Counted from the first letter of the stretch, positions 49,924-61,235 are shown. The stretch: 64,000 nucleotides of DNA from Phycomyces blakesleeanus NRRL 1555(-) (GCF_001638985.1 NW_017265155.1:682001-746000); one strand, 5' to 3'. Numbers and translations: made by a program. The notes: a model not told the origin generated them from the sequence alone.

Positions 49924-51060
49924 TGTCAAGACCTGCGCTTGAAGGCCGATCCACTCAAGTTTACACCCAAGCTTCTCAACAACCCTCATTCCTGCCTACT
50001 CGGCATGGCATCAAATTTACCATGACGGCAAAGTATCGGTGAAATGCTTTAATGCCAAACTGCTCGGGACAGGTGTCTGAGACACCCAAGTGAACAGCAT
50101 AGCATTTACTTAGGCACCTTAACTTTGCTTCGGGTTCGTCCCTCATGTCCAGTTCTGTTTACCAGAGCGTGGGTTACAAGTATCAAAGTCTAAGCAATGA
50201 GGGACTTGAAAAGCACAGGGATCATTTCAACAGGAAGCAGTAAAATACAGGCGATTGTACTGGGTAATCTGTCGATTCTGCTGGAATCTACCTGTATTAC
50301 CTCACGTCCAGGTGCTCAACGAATTTAAAAAACTCTACGCATCCAGGTGATACACCCTTATACTTGCACCTTTCTGTGACAATCTTGACATGTCCCAAAG
50401 GACAAAATCTGGAGAGCCAATATCCAACGTCCTAAGAAAATAGCATAAAGCTACCTCTGCGTTCCTCAGTCTTCTCCATGTTATGTGCCGCACAACACAG
50501 AAAAAACTGACGTGGATTTCATCCGGCTTTCGCCTTCATATGACTGACTCAGGAAGGTCTTTAACACCAGTTATGCTCTACACTAAGAGCTACTTTCCCT
50601 GACGGTACTTGTGATCAGTTGGTTTTTTATAAATAAGTTTAGCCTTCGATGAAACTTTTCACCGGGATTAGGGAGTTTGTAAAAACAACCCGACTCATCG
50701 GAAGCTACTTAACACAAAGACAAGAACTCAAGACAAGGTGAGGGGATTGCACCCTCCAATAACCTTTTCCAGGGAGTGAAGGCTACTGACTTGTTGGTAT
50801 GTCTGGAAAAGCAGTTCACTAGTTCACAATCCAGAGCAGCCAAAAGACCACTCCGGTTCAAACATTGGAGCTTCTCCATCTCAAACAATAAAGTCCAAGA
50901 CAGAATCCCTTTTGGTTTCTTCTCCCCTGCAGTAAATGCAAGTAGAATCGCGCAAGGCACAGATCAGATTTCAGACCATAGCACCTTGAGCGAACTCAAT
51001 GGCCAGACTAGCCAAAGAGCGCAATGCTTCCAATAAAAAACCAGAATCTCATATTAAGAC
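49924..51060 (-). pseudogene. Decayed reading frame of higher GC content, family unknown
   Basis: On the minus strand, long semi-open stretches are broken mainly by TGA stops: EALRSLASLAIEFAQGAMV*, then ALRDSTCIYCRGEETKRDSV, then IV*DG, then FGCSGL*TSELL, and further on RRKPDEIHVSFFCVVRHI and DIGSPDFVLWDMSRLSQ. GC content is clearly above the flanks. I do not recognise the family; a retroelement ORF or an old gene copy is possible. TGA stops in place of likely CGA codons are what C-to-T mutation would leave. Confidence 0.5.
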
Positions 51061-51252
51061 AAGCCCTATAAATAAGGCGTCTACAATGAGCGAGTTGGAA
51101 ATGAGCCCGGAGACTCATTGTTAAAGACCATGATATACACATCTTGCATGAAAATGTTTACGTATATTCCTTTTGATATATCGTGACCAATAGAATACGA
51201 GGTATTCAGGGATCACTGCAAATGTAGAAATAGAAAAAAAATAGAGTAAAAG

Positions 51253-51840
51253 GTTAATATACTTGTCATGTCAAAGTATGTGCGCGTGTGCGCGTTTACT
51301 TACCTAACCGATAATCGCAAAGAGCTTAAAAAGTACTGATGCTCAAAAGCAAAACGGGACTGGAAACGGGACACTGGACACTGTAATAAAATAAAATAAA
51401 ACATTAAATCATAGTTAGTGTGTTGATCGTGTCAAAGTGTGGGTATGTGTGTGTGTGTGTATGCGTTTACTTACCTAGCAGATAACCGCGTAGGGCTTAA
51501 ACAGTACTTATGCTCGAAAGCAAAACGGAACTAGACACTGGACACTGGACACTGTCATAAAAAATGAAAGCATCGAACCATAGTTAGTGTGTTGATTGTG
51601 TCAAAGTATCTATCTGTATATTTACTTACCTGATACATGAACATGACGTGAAGGACCTCTCCGTAGCTACAGTGGAATGGACGCTGGGCATACAAGACAA
51701 AAAAAGCACAAGAGACACTGGGCTGTAGTTAGTACGCTGACCGTGTCAAGGCGTGTGTGTGTCTGTATATTGTCTTACCTGCTATTAGACTGGACATTGT
51801 TTTTGAAACTTAGCTAGAGACCGCGTCTGGGGTGCGTTTC
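51253..51840 (-). repeat. Tandem ~150-170-bp units with exon-like blocks and splice signals
   Basis: Four diverged units, each containing a conserved TAGTGTGTTGAT/TGTGTCAAAG block and a (GT)n tract. Read on the minus strand every unit carries a donor-like AG|GTAAGTAAA (at about 51303, 51474, 51629, 51778), and three carry an acceptor (TTACAG, GACAG or CCCAG) upstream. Two of the implied blocks are exactly 77 bases (51304-51380, 51475-51551), the third 54 bases (51630-51683). The second block has stops in all three frames, so it is not protein-coding as a whole. Confidence 0.55.
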
Positions 51841-52640
51841 CATAGTAAATATCAGTATGAGCCTTATGCAAATGGAAAGATATAGGCATCTAAAGGCGAT
51901 TTTCTTACCGTGTCGGAAACCAAGGACCACCAAAGGGAAACCAGGAGGAAGAGGGGGGATTACAAGAAATTGGGAATTGTATCAATTTTTATATGAAAAA
52001 AATGGGGCTGGCGCAGCACAGAAGGCGTAAAAGGCCTATTTTGGGCAAATCAAAACAAATTCATATAAAAACTAAAGGGCTTTACGTTGTAGGTAAAAGT
52101 TATATGCTTTTTGTTCCAGACTATTATCAAAAACCTCTTGGTATTGCCTAATAAATACATTGAGTAGTACAGCCAATGGGTGAATTTGAGTATTACTATG
52201 CTTTATATAACCTTTTTATGTCTTTGGAGAAATATATTTTTCTATGTTTCTAATCACACTACTGATGATCATACTGTTTTTTAAAAATCCGCCATACAAA
52301 TAAAGAAAGCCTCCTTAACCTTCTAACCACAATTTGTTTACTTTCATTTCACAAAGTATGTTAAAAGACATGTAAGTAGAAAAGTACTACTATTAAGCAA
52401 ACAGTGGCATATATTTATTAAAGCAGTTGGTATTCTACCAGTTCTCAAGTATACTTTTTTTTTTAAAAAAAAATAGTCTATTCAATTCTATATATGTATG
52501 CAATATTTCTTTTGAACTACAAGTATAATATTTTTTCTTACTCTTGATAGATCAAAATATTGCTATTATAGTGTATATTCACACACGTTAGCCAGCACAG
52601 CTTATTATTTACAGAATTATGTTCAAAGACAAATAAATAA
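51841..52640. other. Repeat-region spacer
   Basis: AT-rich, no conserved frame. A purine-rich segment at 51920-51965 is the only compositional feature. Confidence 0.5.
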
Positions 52641-52649
52641 CTGTATAAA

Positions 52650-52860
52650 TGTTATTGCAAAAGAGACGAGTGGTTTATATGATAGATTGCTCAAATGGTT
52701 AAGAATAAAAGAGAATATATATTGTCAATATCAGTCTATTCTCTTAAAAGTAATAGAGAAAATAAAAAGAGAGATATGTTAGGGTGATCTATATTACATT
52801 TATTTTCTTATGCTTATATATATATATATCAGCAGCTAATAGAATAAGATAATTAGCAAG
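52650..52860 (-). repeat. Diverged partial copy of LTR-like repeat A
   Basis: On the minus strand it retains the order CTTATATA...; ...AAAAGAAAATAAATG... and the CAAATGGTTAAGAATAAAAGAG / ATATATATTG blocks of copy 1 (48830-49010), with many substitutions. Confidence 0.4.
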
Positions 52861-53025
52861 AGCAATTTCAGCAGCTTCTTTACAGAAATCTTTTTACTTC
52901 AAGTTATAATATATTAAGACTTGTAGCGTATTAATTACTTTTGAACAATATTTCAAGGCTTATAGAGATTCTTTCCTTTACGTTAATTTTTATATTTTAT
53001 ACTAGTACAGTCTAAGTATCTATTG

Positions 53026-53339
53026 ACAAGCTGGTGGCTCAGTTGGTTTTGGACAAGTACCCATATTCAATTACCAACACAATTATTATTATATAAACTA
53101 TCGAATTATCTCAATAACGTGATATCAGCTTAACTCAAAGAAAACTATATAGTCCCAAACAAATCAATCCCATAAAGAACAGTTTTTACACTTATATTTT
53201 CTTTTCCTTTCTTTTTTCTGGGTCTCGATCATAAGAACACTACTATTTTCTACAAAAGCTGTGAATGTTGATCTGACCACCCCTTCTTCTCTTTTTATCT
53301 ATACTTTTTTCATCAACCATTACATCACATAAACCAATA
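53026..53339 (+). repeat. Dispersed LTR-like repeat B, copy 1
   Basis: Collinear with 60058-60346: AAGTACC...TATTCAATTA, then ACTAT(C)GAATTATNTCAATAAC, CTATATA(A/G)TCC(T/C)AAACAAAT, CAATAAAGA, ACACTTATATTTTCTTTTC, GTTGATCT(G/T)ACCA and a terminal AAACCAAYA. TATA and AATAAA-type signals suit an LTR related to repeat A. The start includes TGGCTCAGTTGG, which resembles a tRNA A box, but the other copy lacks it. Confidence 0.55.
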
Positions 53340-53439
53340 TAGCACGTCTCACCACTCTCCTACCAGATTATCTGCAATCCTTTAACATTATATTTCTGTG
53401 ACCTCCATTCCTCATTCAATATTGATTAATATTGACATT

Positions 53440-53937
53440 GACATGTTGCATGTATATTCACATTTTCGGCCGGCCCAAACATATCACATATCTCTAAATC
53501 TTTTTGTATCAATTATGTAAACCAATCGATTAAGTAATAATTTTGGGAAGAACATGATTGTTACCACTGGCGCAGCAATCAATTGAAAATCATAAGGACT
53601 GTAACAATGAACCCCAACAATGACTATCTACCTCTATTTCTCTCTCTTATTTTTTTATGAAGCATAGTTTATTCCAACCTCTTAGTAATAGCTTAGTAAT
53701 ATCTAACTAATTATATTATTTTATTTATTATCAAAATATCTATATAAACATCGAAAGATGAAAGCAATAAAGAACATCCTTACATATCACTTCTATTTTC
53801 TTTTTATCTTTCTCGAGAGAACAAGCTGCCAATTGCCAATATTAGGGCTAAGGAGTTGTTAGAGGAGATTGATACATATTCTCTTTTTCTGTTAACCATT
53901 TGGACTACTTCTTTATATAAACCAATACATTCCGTCT
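53440..53937 (+). repeat. Dispersed LTR-like repeat A, copy 2
   Basis: Same order of blocks as copy 3 (61236-61854) in the same orientation: CCCAAACATATC, CTAAATCTTTTT, TATCTATATAAACATCGAA, GAACATCCTTACATATCAC, GAACAAGCTGCCAATTGCC, GGAGTTGTTAGAGGAGA, TTAACCATTTGG, ending ATAAACCAATA. More diverged than copies 1 and 3 are from each other. Confidence 0.6.
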
Positions 53938-56440
53938 CAATAGTATACAATGATGATAACAGAAACTCCAAGAGATTATGCCTACTACAAGGCTGATAAT
54001 TTTGGAAATATTTAACTTAATTTTTTGATATTAGAAATAAAAGTAAAGCATATAATAAAGTGCTTTTAGGGGAAAAATGAGTACATTTACTAGTGAAGAA
54101 TACTATTAAATAGTAGAATAGTAAAATAGTTCTGTTAATTGTAACTGAAAGTTGACCCTTTATTTATTTATTTATTTATTTATTTTTGACTTTTTCAGTG
54201 CCAATACAGCTTAAGTCGATTTATTAAAAAAAATAGAAAATGGGACTAACTGATATGCTCTTAGACATTCAAGCTTACTGTAACTTTTTCAGTAGAAGAA
54301 ATAAATCAAATTAAAGTCGGCTACATGAGCCAATTCTTATAAGTTGAGAAGCTTTAATATTAAATAATACTGAGCTAGTGTACAAGAGTAAGTTTATAGA
54401 AGAAAACCAAGAAATAAAAAGTGGAATTATAAACATAACTAAAACTCTGTGATTGTTTTTTTTTGCTCTTACCTAATATCAACAAGTGATCAAAATTCAC
54501 TGTATGACTATCAGTAATATAATGACATAAGTAATTTTATTAAATGTAAGTCTTTCTAGTAATAGAAAAAAAAAGGCTGCAAGTAATATATGTTTGATAT
54601 GATCCTAAATAAGTGTCTCCGAAATCAATACTAATAGCTATCCAAAAGATTAGAAACTGTACAGAAAATAAGTATACTAAAATAAAGATGGATAATTTGA
54701 TTTTGATAATTTGATTTACTCATTATTCTCTACCTATTTTAGACTGGGGTATTCTTATAAAAGCAAAGTTATCCAATAAGCTGGCAGACAGGGTAGTGAT
54801 GAAATAGAACAGAAGATATGAGAACATAATTACGTGCAAGAATAAAAAAAAATATCCTGCAAAAATCCAGCTATACTTTTTTAGTGTATTATGGTTGAGA
54901 TAGTTGCAACATAAGTATACTCTGTCACTATGTCTGTTAGTTTTTTATGCTCACATACGCTTACTCACTCACCCATAAATATACATTGTCCTTCCCTAAA
55001 ATAGAGGTCATAAATTGTAGGCGGCTTATCAAACACTTAATGCATCATATGTCTCATATGTAATAAAGAAAAAGCCAAGTTTCCTGCTCCTAAAGTTACA
55101 CCGCATATTATCAAATGCATGGCCCCTAATAAACCCTATATGATGGCTTTGTGAAGTCTAAAGAAAATTATAAATATCTAAGTCAAAATAAAATAATAAA
55201 AACCAAATAGCTAGTGCATACTTTTGCCATCAAATAAGTAGTGGTAGTGATAGCCATATTAAAAAGAAAAGACAGAGTAAGCCTATCAAGTATTTAAGAG
55301 TATATTTAATATGTATGTCACTCATACTAAAAGTAGTAAGTACAGAAAATAAAAAAAAAGAAAGCATGACGATCATATGCATATTCACGTAATCAGCAAA
55401 GAATTTGATTGAAAAAAAAAACAAATACAAGGGTATTTATGTTTCTACCACTACTCAGCCCACATTCCCTTGCCATTTTCTATAAATTCACTCTTTTTTT
55501 TTCTGTTTTCATTCTTCTTTCTTTCTTTCTCTTTTTTCACTTTTTACATGGTAAGCTTGAAACTCTGCTCTCAAAGGTAAGTTACATCTTTATATACCCT
55601 TTAATATAGCTGTCTATATATTGGGTATTTTCTATAGACTATTACAGCAACGTAAGTACTTTACACCTCAAAGGATTTTTACACGTTTTATATTCTTCAC
55701 CCATTAAAACTTGTTATCCTTAACACGCCAGACAGTACGCTACATGTTTCACAGCAAAACTCTTCTCTGTGGCCTTATATTTTACACTTGGCTTCCATAA
55801 ACGACTTTATCAAAAAAAAAGTGAAGACCACCAGAAAAAAATCCGATATTCTTTAATATTTATATATTATTATTATTCCGTCTACAATACGAGTATAGAA
55901 CATACAAAGGGCGCAGGTTTGTGGTATCAGTATTTCTCCATTCTCAAAATAACTAGCAGCACATATATAGTAGCTAGGAATATATACACGCAGTCAAAAC
56001 ACAATATTGATACATTATACCTACCGCCCAAACCATAACCTTGATATTAGGATTATTATTCGAATACCAAACGTTACGCTTAACTTACAGTTAAATTTTA
56101 ACCACTATAAGTTTAATTTCAAAGTCACTCGCCCATAAAACAAAGTAGTAAAGCGGTAAATACATGCAAAAAAGGCTAACAGTGGGATAAAATATTAATA
56201 TGACAGGTACTAACCCAGCCAATTTATTATAAAAAATATTACAGCTCTAATACAGGTATAGTTATTCCAGCAGCATATCTATACAGTTGAATATGACAAT
56301 ACACCAAAGACACTACAGACATTTATTGTAAGCCATATCGATAAGTGGAGAGTGAGAATTAATCATAGTTGTGCTAGCAGCAGTTTTTATTTCTACACCA
56401 GATAGCTGTGACCTGAGTATGACTAACCGAACAGCAAGTC
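53938..56440. other. Repeat-region spacer without recognised content
   Basis: AT-rich; all frames are short and low in complexity, and I see no conserved peptide, RNA gene or clear repeat. This is the DNA just outside the modular array at 56441. Confidence 0.5.
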
Positions 56441-57730
56441 TTACTATATTGTTACCACGACTACAACGACTACCAAGACTACGACGATTACGACGATTAC
56501 GGTTAAAACGAACATTGGGATTATTACGACCATTACGACCATTACGACCATTACAATTATTACGACGATAACGACGATTACGACGCTTACGACGCTTACG
56601 ACGATAACGACGATAACGACCATTACGACCATTAAATTTCTGTATTGTTTATTAGATGTAGAATTCTAAGACAGTTACGACAATTACGACGAATACGACG
56701 ATTATGACGAATACGACGATTACAACAATTACTTTTTTGTATTGTTTATTAGATTTAGAATTCTAACACAGTTACTACCACTGCAACAATTACGACCACT
56801 ACGACGATTACGACGATTACGACGATTACGACGATTGCGACGATTGCGACGATTATGACGAATACGACGATTACAACAATTACTTTTTTGTATTGTTTAT
56901 TAGATTTAGAATTCTAACACAGTTACTACCACTACAACAATTACGACCACTACAACAATTACGACCACTACGACGATTACGACGATTACGACGATTACGA
57001 CGATTACGACCATAACTACGATTGCGACGATTACTTTTTTGTATTGTTTATTAAATTTAGAATTCTAACACAGTTACTACCACTACAACAGTTACAACAA
57101 TTAAGACGATAAAGACGATTACAAAGATAACCACGATAACGACCTTACGACCCTACCACCATTACGACAATTACGACAATTACGACCAGTACTTTTCTGT
57201 ATCGTTTACTAGATGTATAATTATAAGACAGTTAAGACCATTACGACCATCAGGACGAATACGACAAATACAACGAATACGACCATTAATGACCATTACG
57301 ATCATTAATTTTCTGTATTGTTTATTTGATGCAGAATTCTAAGACAGTTATGAAGATTACGACGATTACGACGATTACGACCATCAAGACCATTACGACA
57401 ATTAATTTGCTGTATTGTTTATTAGATGTAGAATTCTAGGACCGTTATGACGATTATAACCACTGCGACCACTACGACCACTTCGGCAATTAAGACGATT
57501 ACGATCATTACGACCATTACGACCATTAAATTTCTGTATTGTTTATTACATGTAGAATTCTAAGACAGTTACGACGATTATGACTATTACAATTATTACA
57601 ATTATTACAACCACTACGACTACTACGAGCATTACGAGCACTACGACCATTGCGGGCACTATGACCATCACGAGCACTATGACCATCACGACCATTACTT
57701 TTCTTTATTGTTTATTAGATGTAGAATTTG
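56441..57730. repeat. Modular minisatellite array, left arm
   Basis: Nine modules, each with a conserved ~36-bp core (TGTATTGTTTATTAGATGTA then GAATTCTAAGACAGTTA, at about 56643, 56735, 56891, 57040, 57197, 57317, 57412, 57536 and 57704) followed by a variable number of imperfect 9-mers (ACGACGATT, ACGACCATT). Module spacing varies from about 92 to 168 bp through 9-mer copy number. The core contains the perfect 10-bp palindrome TAGAATTCTA. The inner part of the array is repeated inverted in the right arm. Confidence 0.9.
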
Positions 57731-58191
57731 AAGACGATCAAGTCGATTAGGACGATTACGACGGTTAATATTATTGAGACGATTATGACGATAACGGTAA
57801 GAAACTGATACAAGACAATGTGGATAAGGCTTAAAATACTGGTGGTCATTGGTATCGGTAAATATAGACTCAGTTTTGGACATGGCTATACTAACATCAC
57901 GCTTTTTATTTATGCTTGAGAAATCTCTGATATAAGTATAACTATCCGAATACCAAATTTAGCTGTAGTATTAAGCGAAAGTGTTTTTCTGAAGAATAAA
58001 ATATACCTAGATGTGTATCTAGTTTGTAAATATCGATACTCAAAGTTAAAAAAGAACTACCATGAATATTAAAAGGATATTGTTACATAGTAATTCCTTT
58101 TTGAAGCCTTCATTAACTATTAAAAATTAAACCACTATGTTGAAAATACTTTTTTGTGCGGTCTTCTGTACCTTATGTTGTTCAATATTAA
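56978..58191. repeat. Long inverted repeat, left arm (1.2 kb visible)
   Basis: The reverse complement matches 62787-64000 with no substitution in the parts I compared, apart from about one single-base indel: the 62-codon ORF, the module cores and even irregular 9-mers are identical. Inner ends are sharp: 58191 pairs with 62787 (TTAATATTGAACAACATAAG) while the next bases differ. The outer limit is unknown because the right arm leaves the window; the left array continues to about 56441. Function is not known. Confidence 0.93.
57695..57883 (-). CDS. Small ORF in the left inverted-repeat arm, unknown function
   Basis: A 62-codon frame from ATG (MSKTESIFTDTNDHQYFKPY...), identical to the plus-strand frame at 63095-63283. 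The first ~35 residues have ordinary complexity; the rest (RHNRLNNINRRNRPNRLDRL) is Asn/Arg/Leu-rich and made of translated 9-mers, then QILHLINNKEK from a module core, whose AATAAA sits over the end. Both copies point away from the spacer. Whether it is translated is unknown; it may be the first exon of an element gene or a remnant from which the array grew. Confidence 0.3.
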   Translation of the reverse strand: MSKTESIFTDTNDHQYFKPYPHCLVSVSYRYRHNRLNNINRRNRPNRLDRLQILHLINNKEK

Positions 58192-59050
58192 ATGTGGTAT
58201 ATTCACCACAGTTGAGTGAAGAACGGACTCCATAACCAAACACTGGTTCCTTCTTGCTAATGAATTTAGCAAGTTAACAATCTCCAGAACTGTTACACAC
58301 CAGGCACACGTACACTACACACTCATATAGTGTAAACCAACTATTACACAAAGGGGATTTGAATTACTGGGATTTTAATAGTAGCATATAAAAACAATAT
58401 TAATTTGTCTCTTGAATAAATAACACTCTCACAGTATCTACGTTTCTTATTATCGAGATACTAACCCATAAACAATCCCGAATACCTCATTAAAAACTAT
58501 AGTTAAGGGAAAAAGTGTTGCAACGTTATTCAACACACGATTACATTCTTTGAATGACAATTTCTTTCTTTCACTTTTACATTACAATTCTAAATAAGAA
58601 TGCAACAACCTAAACGCGCAGAAAAGTTCAAGAAGCCTTCAACTAAAGGACACAAGCAAACTGATAATACAACTCGTGTAATAATTGTGCACGAGAGCGT
58701 TAAGAATGGCACTAGTCAAGCTAACATTTCCAGAAAAGCTGATGTAAGCAGATACGTAGCTTACCGTGTTCTCAAAGTTTACAAAGAAATTGACTCGTAC
58801 AAAGCTGGTGTATGATCTGGTAGACCGAAAAGGTTGAATGAGAGAGACAAGAGAGAGATCCTCCATGAGATTAATCACGATGCAGCAACACCAATGACCA
58901 CAATTTACATAACTTTATATACACCTGTGTCAGTAAAAACTATGCGAAAAGTTTTGCGTAGTGTTGGAATACACTCTCAAAAAATTATCTCAAAGTCAAA
59001 GGTCTATGAAATTAATCGGAAAAAGCGATTACAATGGGCAAAAGAACATC

Positions 59051-59593
59051 TGTGGTATTTCAGGTACGAAACAATAGAAAAATAAAATATTTGATAATAG
59101 AGACGTATAGAAATACTTTGAGACTGTATATAAGTTGTCTTTATTCATAAATAAAAAGTGTCCCTTTTTATAAGAAAACACAATCTGCTCTTGTCATTAC
59201 GTCTTAGTTTCTTAAGGCTTTCTTCCTTTACTATATTTGGTTATTAGAGTGTATTTACTGCTTAACTAGTGTCGGTGTTACAATTATGACATCAAGTCAT
59301 AAATTGTACTTCTTTAGCTCTTAGCTATTCTTTTCTCTTTTACACTAGAGCTTTAGGACTTCCTACTAAATTAGCTCCATATCGATCTGACACAGTTTAC
59401 CCGGCAGTATGATATAATTATCTTAACAATCTTTAAGATATTATCTACAGTACTAACTGTAATAATTATTGGGCTGATTACTTAATCGTTTATATATATT
59501 TTATACTGACAAGATGATAGCTACTACGCTATCCCAATATGAATATGTTCTTATATGTGATAAATCCAACATCCGAGTGTCTGGATCACCACA
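59051..59593. mobile_element. Solo LTR, 543 bp, inserted in the transposase
   Basis: Starts TGTGGT and ends ACCACA, perfect inverted LTR ends, and is flanked by the 5-bp direct repeat ACATC (59046-59050 and 59594-59598). Removing it with one ACATC restores the transposase frame across AKEHL/RWKLTGW, so it inserted into a then-intact reading frame. Interior has TATATA-type sequence and no coding capacity. It is what recombination between the two LTRs of a retrotransposon leaves. Confidence 0.9.
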
Positions 59594-59899
59594 ACATCTG
59601 CGTTGGAAATTGACGGGTTGGGATGTCATCATCTGGTCTGATGAGTCGGAATTCCGACTCCACGGTAGTGATGGACGCCAAAACGTTCTCAGGCGTAACA
59701 AGATTGGTCTGCAGCCTGACTTTGTCTCACCAACAGTGAAGTTTGGAGGTGAGTCCATTATGGTCTGGGGGTTCTTCTTTGGCAAGAGTGTCGGATATTT
59801 AAATGCTGTAAAGGGGAATATCGATTCTAAGAAGTACATGTCATCTTCGAAAAGTCATACCTTCCACCTATGAAGACTGGTACAGTCGGTTTTGGACGA

Positions 59900-60385
59900 G
59901 ATCAGTTTTCGGCCACACTCATTTGACATGACCATACCTGGTCAATGCGAGTAACGGTCTAAAAAACTGTCAAATTTACTCTAAGTTTCTCCTTATTTTA
60001 CTTCTTTCATGACTTGTTCATATCGAAGTTATTTCCATAACTTTTATTTTCCAGTTCTAAGCGTCACAAGTACCTCTATTCAATTAGCCACACTATTACT
60101 ATCCAAACTATCCAATTATATCAATAACCATGCTATCAACTTATTTCAGAAAATCTATATAATCCTAAACAAATGAATTCAATAAAGATCATCTTATATA
60201 CACTTATATTTTCTTTTCTTTTATTTCTAATTCTTGATCTGAAGAGCGCCTTTATTTGCTGCGAAGGCTACAAGTGTTGATCTTACCATCCCTTTCTTCT
60301 TTCTATATACCTTCTCTTACCAACCCTTACACCACACAAACCAACACAGCATATCTCAAGACTTTTAGAGAAAAAAACAGCTGAA
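59900..60385. mobile_element. Second insertion in the transposase, carrying repeat B copy 2
   Basis: The transposase frame stops after VGFGR at 59899 and resumes at RFKLHDDN near 60388. GACGA occurs at both borders (59895-59899 and 60386-60390), as a 5-bp duplication would; joining there keeps the frame. The ends do not show TG...CA, so the class is open. The inner part from about 60058 to 60346 is the LTR-like repeat B, also found at 53026-53339. Confidence 0.6.
60058..60346 (+). repeat. Dispersed LTR-like repeat B, copy 2
   Basis: Collinear with 53026-53339 in the same orientation, sharing the CTATATAATCC TATA-like block, the CAATAAAGA signal, TACACTTATATTTTCTTTT, and the CACAAACCAACA end. 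Lies inside the second insertion of the transposase pseudogene. Confidence 0.6.
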
Positions 60386-60710
60386 GACGATTCAAATTGC
60401 ACGATGACAATGTCAGCTGCCATACAAGTGCAATGAGCAAGACTTCGAAAAATAAGAATCGTCTTCAACTTTTGGATAGCTGGCCACCACAAAGTCCAGA
60501 CCTCAACCCTATTGAGCATATCTGGGCTTATCTAAAGCATAGAATTAGAACAAACAAATATAGACTATATAATATTCATTATTTGCATCACGCTGTATAG
60601 AAAGAATAGTGTACAATTCCAAAAAAAAAAGATATTTACAGCAATTAGATTCCAGTATGCCTAGAAGATGTCAGGCTGTGATCAGTGCCAAGGGCAACTG
60701 TACAAAATAA

Positions 60711-61235
60711 TAAAGATGTTATTTTTTTCATACATTATAAAACAAATTACTTTTATCTTTATGTTTTAGTAGTTCGAAAATGTTAAAGGGCGTTTTGGAT
60801 ATATTTTTTGAATTTGAAAAGTATATATATTTCTGTAGAGATGTGGAAAATGAAAAACCTTGCAAGACTCTTTCCCCTCACTGTATTACTGCTGTATTTG
60901 AGATACTTTAATATCCGATATCATATACGAACCCAGACAGAAGTACCTGTCAAAGAGGTCGTTATAAATGATTATCCAATATGAAGTCCTATCTGAAACA
61001 TAATAGCAATGCGTCTGATCCACCATTGGATCATCTTCAAGAAGTACTTAAACTATTATCGCAAAGCCGTTACGATGACTCATATCCAGGGTGACTAGAT
61101 ATATCTCAATAAATATAAATACCATAGACAAAATAACTTTTATTAAGATAACTCGATTTGACTTGAACTTTTAATAAACACAATAAAAAAGAGTCTCAAA
61201 GTACTTATCGTTCCACCTTTCCACATACAAATATA
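60711..61235. other. Spacer DNA without recognised content
   Basis: AT-rich DNA immediately 3' of the transposase; probably contains the original 3' flank of that element. No frame or clear repeat. Confidence 0.5.

Larger units (their letters stand above)
58600..60710 (+). pseudogene. Tc1/mariner transposase, interrupted and inactive
   Basis: Starts at an ATG with a basic N-terminus, an HTH (NISRKADVSRYVAYRVLKVY), an in-frame TGA at 58813-58815, then the SGRPKRLNERDK hook and second HTH (VSVKTMRKVLRSVGIHS). A 543-bp insertion splits AKEHL; beyond it are WDVIIWSDESEF (first catalytic Asp), KFGGESIMVWGFF and GNIDSKKYM, a one-base frameshift, and VGFGR, split by a second insertion. After that come KLHDDN (second Asp), QLLDSWPPQSPDLNPIEHIW (catalytic Glu), a stop at 60598 and, after an A-run frameshift, QQLDSSMPRRCQAVISAKG, ending at TAA 60710. 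By my count 35 residues separate the second Asp from Glu (Tc1 has 34). Family function: cut-and-paste transposition at TA. Inactive as it stands. Confidence 0.88.

Noticed and set aside
50709..51036. Plus- and minus-strand ~85-codon frames as intact genes
   Set aside because: Neither resembles a known family; the minus-strand reading continues across stops on both sides, so a decayed longer frame is the better account.
53026..53085. tRNA-derived SINE head (TGGCTCAGTTGG A-box-like, TATTCAATTAC B-box-like)
   Set aside because: B box departs from GGTTCRANYCC and the second copy at 60058 lacks the A box; treated as part of an LTR-like repeat instead.
56371..56632. LPRLRRLRRL- and VVIVVIVV-type frames in the array
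   Set aside because: Simple translations of the 9-mer satellite in two directions, without start context or conserved ends.
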